Source of the DNA: Gavia stellata
Taxonomy: Eukaryota > Chordata > Aves > Gaviiformes > Gaviidae
Assembly: GCF_030936135.1 (NCBI RefSeq)
Contig: NC_082595.1
Coordinates: 76,914,135-76,978,134, forward strand
Direction: 5' to 3'
Length of the DNA: 64,000 bases
The translations under genes were made by a program, and so were the position numbers. The notes below the pieces were generated by a model that was not told the origin of the DNA, did no database searches, and was given only the letters and a program-made list of their open reading frames with translations. This document shows positions 60,145-64,000 of the stretch, in pieces. Positions within the stretch are counted from its first letter, which is position 1, and every line of letters starts with the position of its first letter.

Positions 60145-61475
60145 GCCCCGCCGCCGCGGCGTTCTGCGGTGCCGCCTCCCGGCCCCCCCTGCTCGCTGGG
60201 AGCCGGGGATGCAACCCCCTTAGCAGGGAGTGGGATGCTGCCCCGGTGCCAGCGCTAAGGTTGGGTGGTTTTTTTTTTGGAAAGAAGGGAAGGCAGGAGA
60301 GGCCCCAGAGTAAAGCAGCTTGTAAAGTTCAGCCTACTTTCTGGCCTCCTTACGGCTCCGGCTGCTCCTGCTGGGAGCGGAGCCGGCTGGGAGCAGGCAT
60401 CCTGCGAGGAATGCTGCCTTTCAGCCACCGTGAAAGGCTCGGCACCTTTATGTTTCTCTTCACACGCGGAAAAGCTGTGCCCTTCTGCGCCTCTGACAAA
60501 AGTGGCTGCCAGCTAATAGCTAAACTCAGCGCCACGTTCTGCAGAATACACACTTGCCTTTATTGTGATACTTCAATAATTCTGCCAATCTTTTGCTTTT
60601 TGTCTGCAGAATCAAGTTGCTATTGTAAAGACCCACTGCTTGAAACTTCCCCAAGCCCAGTTGCCAGACTCATGATGCTGCAAAAACGTCAATACATGCT
60701 GCCACCAAACTGCTCAGCTCTGCATTTCAGTGTAATGACTCTGGCAGAGATGCTGTTCCAATAGTCACGCAGATCAGTTGCAAAAAAAGAGGGCAGCCTC
60801 GAATCAAGGTCTATAATTCATCTGGACTGAAGAAAAAGTTTGAAAGTAAACTCCATTTATTTTGCAGGCTTAACTTCTTAATTTGTTCTCCGGCCGGTAG
60901 TAGGGGTGTGCACGAACGCACAGTTGTCTCTGTCTGTGTTGGTAGCATAGTTGTACTTCTGCACACTTGTAATTTCTTTCTTTCAGTGGAAAGAGTTGCT
61001 CCCTTCACTTATGAGGCCAAGAGGAGAAAAAAGCAGCATTTAAAATAGGAGCATTGCAGTAAAGTCTGTAAAGACTCCTTCAGCTGAACATGTGTAAGAA
61101 GTGACAGTGTGCAAAAGTTATATTTGTATTTCAAAACAATAGCAAATGCTGTAGAAACAAGAGTTGTAGACCTGTTCAACTGCACTGCATATCTATAGTC
61201 TGTCATCATAGTTGCCTTTATAAAGTAAATACTTCTTGCTTCTACTCCATAACTTGAGCAGAAAACAAGAAGACCAGTGACCTTTTCCATAAGCCAGCTG
61301 GGAATAGAAGTAGCAGTTTGATGTTGTAACCATGTTTTCCATTTTGTGTCAGTTGCACACCCTTACCGCATGAACCACTGGGAAATTTAGAATTCTCTAA
61401 GTAATTACATTATTTAGTGTATTTTGTAAAGAAGTGAAGCAGTTTGCTCTTTCAGAAGAGCTGTATCACCTGCAA

Positions 61476-61481
61476 AATAAA
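61476..61481 (+). terminator. Candidate poly(A) signal 1 for HTR1B
   Basis: This AATAAA is the first canonical hexamer found after the HTR1B stop codon (a weaker ATTAAA occurs near 59,980). The downstream 30 bases are AT-rich without a clear GT-rich element, so it looks weaker than the next signal. Confidence 0.35.
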
Positions 61482-61693
61482 TACCCATGAATCATTAATT
61501 AACTGATGTTAGTGAAACTACTTCCTTCCCTACTTCCCCCCTATTTTTTTTCTTGTTTTGTTTTCTGATCAGACCTTAAGACAGGTCTATCCATATTCAG
61601 CAGTCAAAGTTAGAGTTTCAGAATATGGTCCACCTGCTGTGATAGAACTGCATTGATTGTTCCTCCTATGTGTAAATGAAAATGAGCATAAAC

Positions 61694-61699
61694 AATAAA
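61694..61699 (+). terminator. Candidate poly(A) signal 2 for HTR1B
   Basis: AATAAA is followed at 61,708 onward by TGTG- and GTGTTTGG-type sequence, the usual arrangement of hexamer and GU-rich downstream element. Cleavage would fall near 61,715. It fits the end of an HTR1B 3'UTR of about 2.2 kb, but the link to the gene is by proximity only. Confidence 0.45.
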
Positions 61700-61715
61700 A
61701 CGCTTTACTGTGTTC

Positions 61716-64000
61716 TCAAGAGTGTTTGGCAGCAATTGTGTGACTGAAAGGAGTATTTATTGGTTTACCTGGTTTCTCAATATTGACTTCTTAGGTAATG
61801 CTGATTTGATGAGTCACTCAAGAAAGCAATTGATGAAGGCTAAAATTGCAAGCTTCGATCAGTGGTCAGATTTTTAACAGGCAGCTTTGCTTTCATCCTA
61901 ACCAGTACTGTTGGGTATAATTATTACTATTTTCATATAATACCAGATTAAATTTTTAGGTGGTTTTTTTACAAATATTTTCTCCATTAAAAGCAAACAA
62001 AATTTATTTTAGCACTAGGTGGCTACTATAATCAATGTCCTTTTAAAACTGTATGTATATATTCTAGATGGGAGCTGTTATAAAGACTGGAAAAATCTTA
62101 CATGATTTAGCTATCTTATTCTTCAGAGAGTCATTCAAGTAATAAGGATTTATTTACCCAATTGAATAATAATGAAAGAACCTGACCCTCTGTGCCTCTG
62201 AAATTCCCATTAACTGTTAAGAGGAAGGATGTGGTCATGGGCAGGAAAGAAGTCTGCAAGATACAAGTTAAAGTAGTGGAAAATAAAAATTTTCAATAAT
62301 TTGAAGAAATCCAGAAGACTTGCCTCAAAATTGCATACCTCTAAAAAAGAGCACTACTATACTGTGCTTCTAGAAAGTACCCTCTTAAATTATTGAAGAC
62401 AAATGTGACTAGAGGAATTTTATAAAACACTGTCTTATTTGAAGTGCTTATATTCCTTTTAAATTTTATTTTTTTGCATATATGGGCTGAAAAAAGCAAG
62501 GAAGATAGCATCAAACAATGCTTAAGCTATTCTTGTTTGTAATTTTCTAATCCTGTAGAATGAATTTTGTTTACCCCAAATTCTCAGTGAAATCACTAGG
62601 CTGCTTCTGTGTCTAAAAGATGGAAAATGAGACTGTAAAATGAGTATTTTCAGCATTTTCACAGAGAGTTGAGTCTTCTGTCAGTTTTAAAAAGTTACGT
62701 GACTTGGAGAGCACGAGGTTCAGGAGTTGGACTTTCCCAGTCCTCACGCTGCTGGAATATACCTTCATCTTCAGCAACTGGCAGCAAATACTCCTGGCTC
62801 CCTGTTGTGATGTGAGGGTTTTGCTGAGAAGCGGTGAAGCTAATTCATCAAGAAATTATCCTTCCAAGTTTATGCTGAGGCTCTGAACTTTCTGCACAAA
62901 CAAACACTTCAGATAACCGCGCTTGCTGTTGGGAAGGCAGTCGGTGTGAGAGCTGCGCTGAGTGACTTGGGGCTTGAGAGCCCTGCTGAGATACCTGCTA
63001 GTTGGGGGCCTTGTGCTAGCTGAGCAGCCTCATCTAGTTCAGAAAACTGTTCCCGCAGGGAGATAGGTAGAGTGAGGACACACATCTGTTTGCAGTGGAA
63101 GAGAAGAAATGTAGGGCAAACATCACTCCGTGCTGGAAAATAGAAATATGTAAAACACGTTCCAAGATTCACGTAGTGTGTTTTAGGACAGGAACGGTGG
63201 CCCATGTGAGCTTCACTTCCTTGTGACTGGCAGAGTGTGTCCTGATTGAACCTAGGTTTTAAAAGATGTTAGGATTCAGGGATGTGCCAGTAAAGTTTCG
63301 ACTCTCTGGAGGGGTCTGAGGACGTTGCCCTCCTGCCTCTCCACTCCCTTGCTGTGCCTGGTCACTTGCGCTCTGCCGCTGGGAGGATGGAGCATCTGAA
63401 ATTTTCAGTAGGAGAGGCTCTCCTTTTCGTCCACCCCATGTCTGTGCTCCCGTGGAGGGGCCTCAGAGGACCCTGACTCTTGGCATTATTTTGTCATGAG
63501 AGCTTCTTTGTGACCCTGCAGGTAAACTCCAAAGGTGCTTAAGCCCATGCTGTTTCAGTCTTTCATTACAGAAGCAGCATGCCTTCCTCTTATCTATTTA
63601 TTTGTTGCATTGGGTTCAGACATTGTCAAATGATGTTGAGACAAATCTGCTGGGCACTGAGGTTTTAAGTTAATCACCTATTTGCAAACCTCATGCTTCC
63701 CAGCTTTCATGGTAAGGGATATGTGCATGACAGTGTTGCTGACTGCAAGCTCTGTGAGACACGACTGTCCAAGAGTAGCTGCAGTTGTGGGAGCAGCTGT
63801 TTGCAGCCCCATAGCTGCACTATTTTCCTAGTATTCCTCAATTTTTTTTTTAAGAGGCATTTCTCACTCTTCCAATTAATAAAACACAGATGCAGAATAT
63901 AGAAATTGAGAGGAAAGTCCCTTGCAGTGAACCTTCATAACAGCTGTCCAGCAGCCTACAAAGTTCTACCTCTTCTGCATGCATAAGAAAAAGAAAATGC
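61716..64000. other. AT-rich noncoding stretch downstream of HTR1B
   Basis: Nothing recognised; open frames are at most 98 codons. It could still be HTR1B 3'UTR if a more distal poly(A) site is used. Confidence 0.6.

Larger units (their letters stand above)
57040..60250. promoter_or_regulatory. CpG island covering the HTR1B promoter, coding region and proximal 3' region
   Basis: Base composition changes abruptly from AT-rich desert to very GC- and CpG-rich DNA, then back to AT-rich after about 60,250. The densest part runs from about 57,050 to 58,450. The GC level falls through the second half of the coding region, rises again at about 59,580-59,880, and includes C runs at 59,924-59,935 and 60,120-60,144. 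Stop codons are rare in such DNA, so several long overlapping frames on both strands are expected artefacts. Edges are judged by eye. Confidence 0.85.
59570..60609 (+). other. Possible 3'UTR intron of HTR1B
   Basis: A consensus 5' splice site (ACAG|GTAGGT) sits 63 nt after the receptor stop codon. A convincing 3' splice site, with a T-rich pyrimidine tract ending in TGTCTGCAG, ends at 60,609. A second acceptor-like site (C-run then CAG) ends near 59,937. The coding region itself is intronless, as known for this gene. Use of these sites is a prediction only. Confidence 0.3.
59507..61715 (+). other. Inferred HTR1B 3' untranslated region
   Basis: No other gene is recognisable between the receptor stop codon and two canonical poly(A) signals. 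The second signal (61,694) is followed within about 10-30 bases by TG-rich sequence, so a 3'UTR of roughly 2.0-2.2 kb is proposed. The first part is GC-rich with a strong hairpin and G/C tracts; the second part is AT-rich. It also contains a strong splice donor and acceptor, so the mature 3'UTR may be spliced. The extent is inference; no transcript data were available. Confidence 0.45.

Overview
The window is about 64 kb of a vertebrate nuclear genome, almost certainly a bird and probably a neoavian. The reasons are several CR1 LINE fragments with the avian 3' end (tandem CACAGAAT/CATAGAAT octamers), the small amount of other repeat, and one intronless G-protein-coupled receptor gene inside a strong CpG island. 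Assignment to order or species is not possible from the sequence alone.

Layout. Positions 1 to about 56,800 are AT-rich and look like a gene desert. No open reading frame there has the length, composition or recognisable domains of a real protein. It does hold repeats. They include a MIR-like fossil SINE near 1.3 kb and an old L3/CR1-type LINE (about 5.7-6.8 kb) split by a younger CR1 (5,951-6,382). Other CR1 fragments lie at 12,009-12,437, 18,393-18,920 and 24,041-24,487, with a decayed one near 46 kb. An LTR-like block (17,677-18,386) nearly abuts the third CR1. All recognised LINE pieces lie on the minus strand. Simple repeats are at about 27.1, 30.6, 43.8 and 46.4-46.55 kb. A near-perfect 21-bp hairpin followed by a perfect 22-bp palindrome sits at 37,130-37,214.

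Positions about 57,040-60,250 form a very GC-rich CpG island. It contains the only confident protein-coding gene, HTR1B (serotonin receptor 1B, 58,367-59,506, plus strand, 379 codons, no intron). The likely promoter has a TATA box at 57,694-57,700, followed by a roughly 640-nt GC-rich leader with three upstream reading frames. Downstream of the stop codon there is a strong splice donor, a 24-bp GC hairpin, a compact AP-1/CCAAT/YY1-like cluster and a G-quadruplex tract beside a run of 25 C. Candidate poly(A) signals are at 61,476 and 61,694. The rest, to 64,000, is again AT-rich with nothing recognised.

The gene makes a Gi/o-coupled serotonin receptor that normally acts as a presynaptic auto- and heteroreceptor. 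The flanking desert could carry distal regulatory DNA, but conservation cannot be judged here. I found no multi-gene system, CRISPR array, tRNA, rRNA or new gene cassette. The observations most worth checking are the structured 3' region of HTR1B and the palindrome pair near 37.1 kb.
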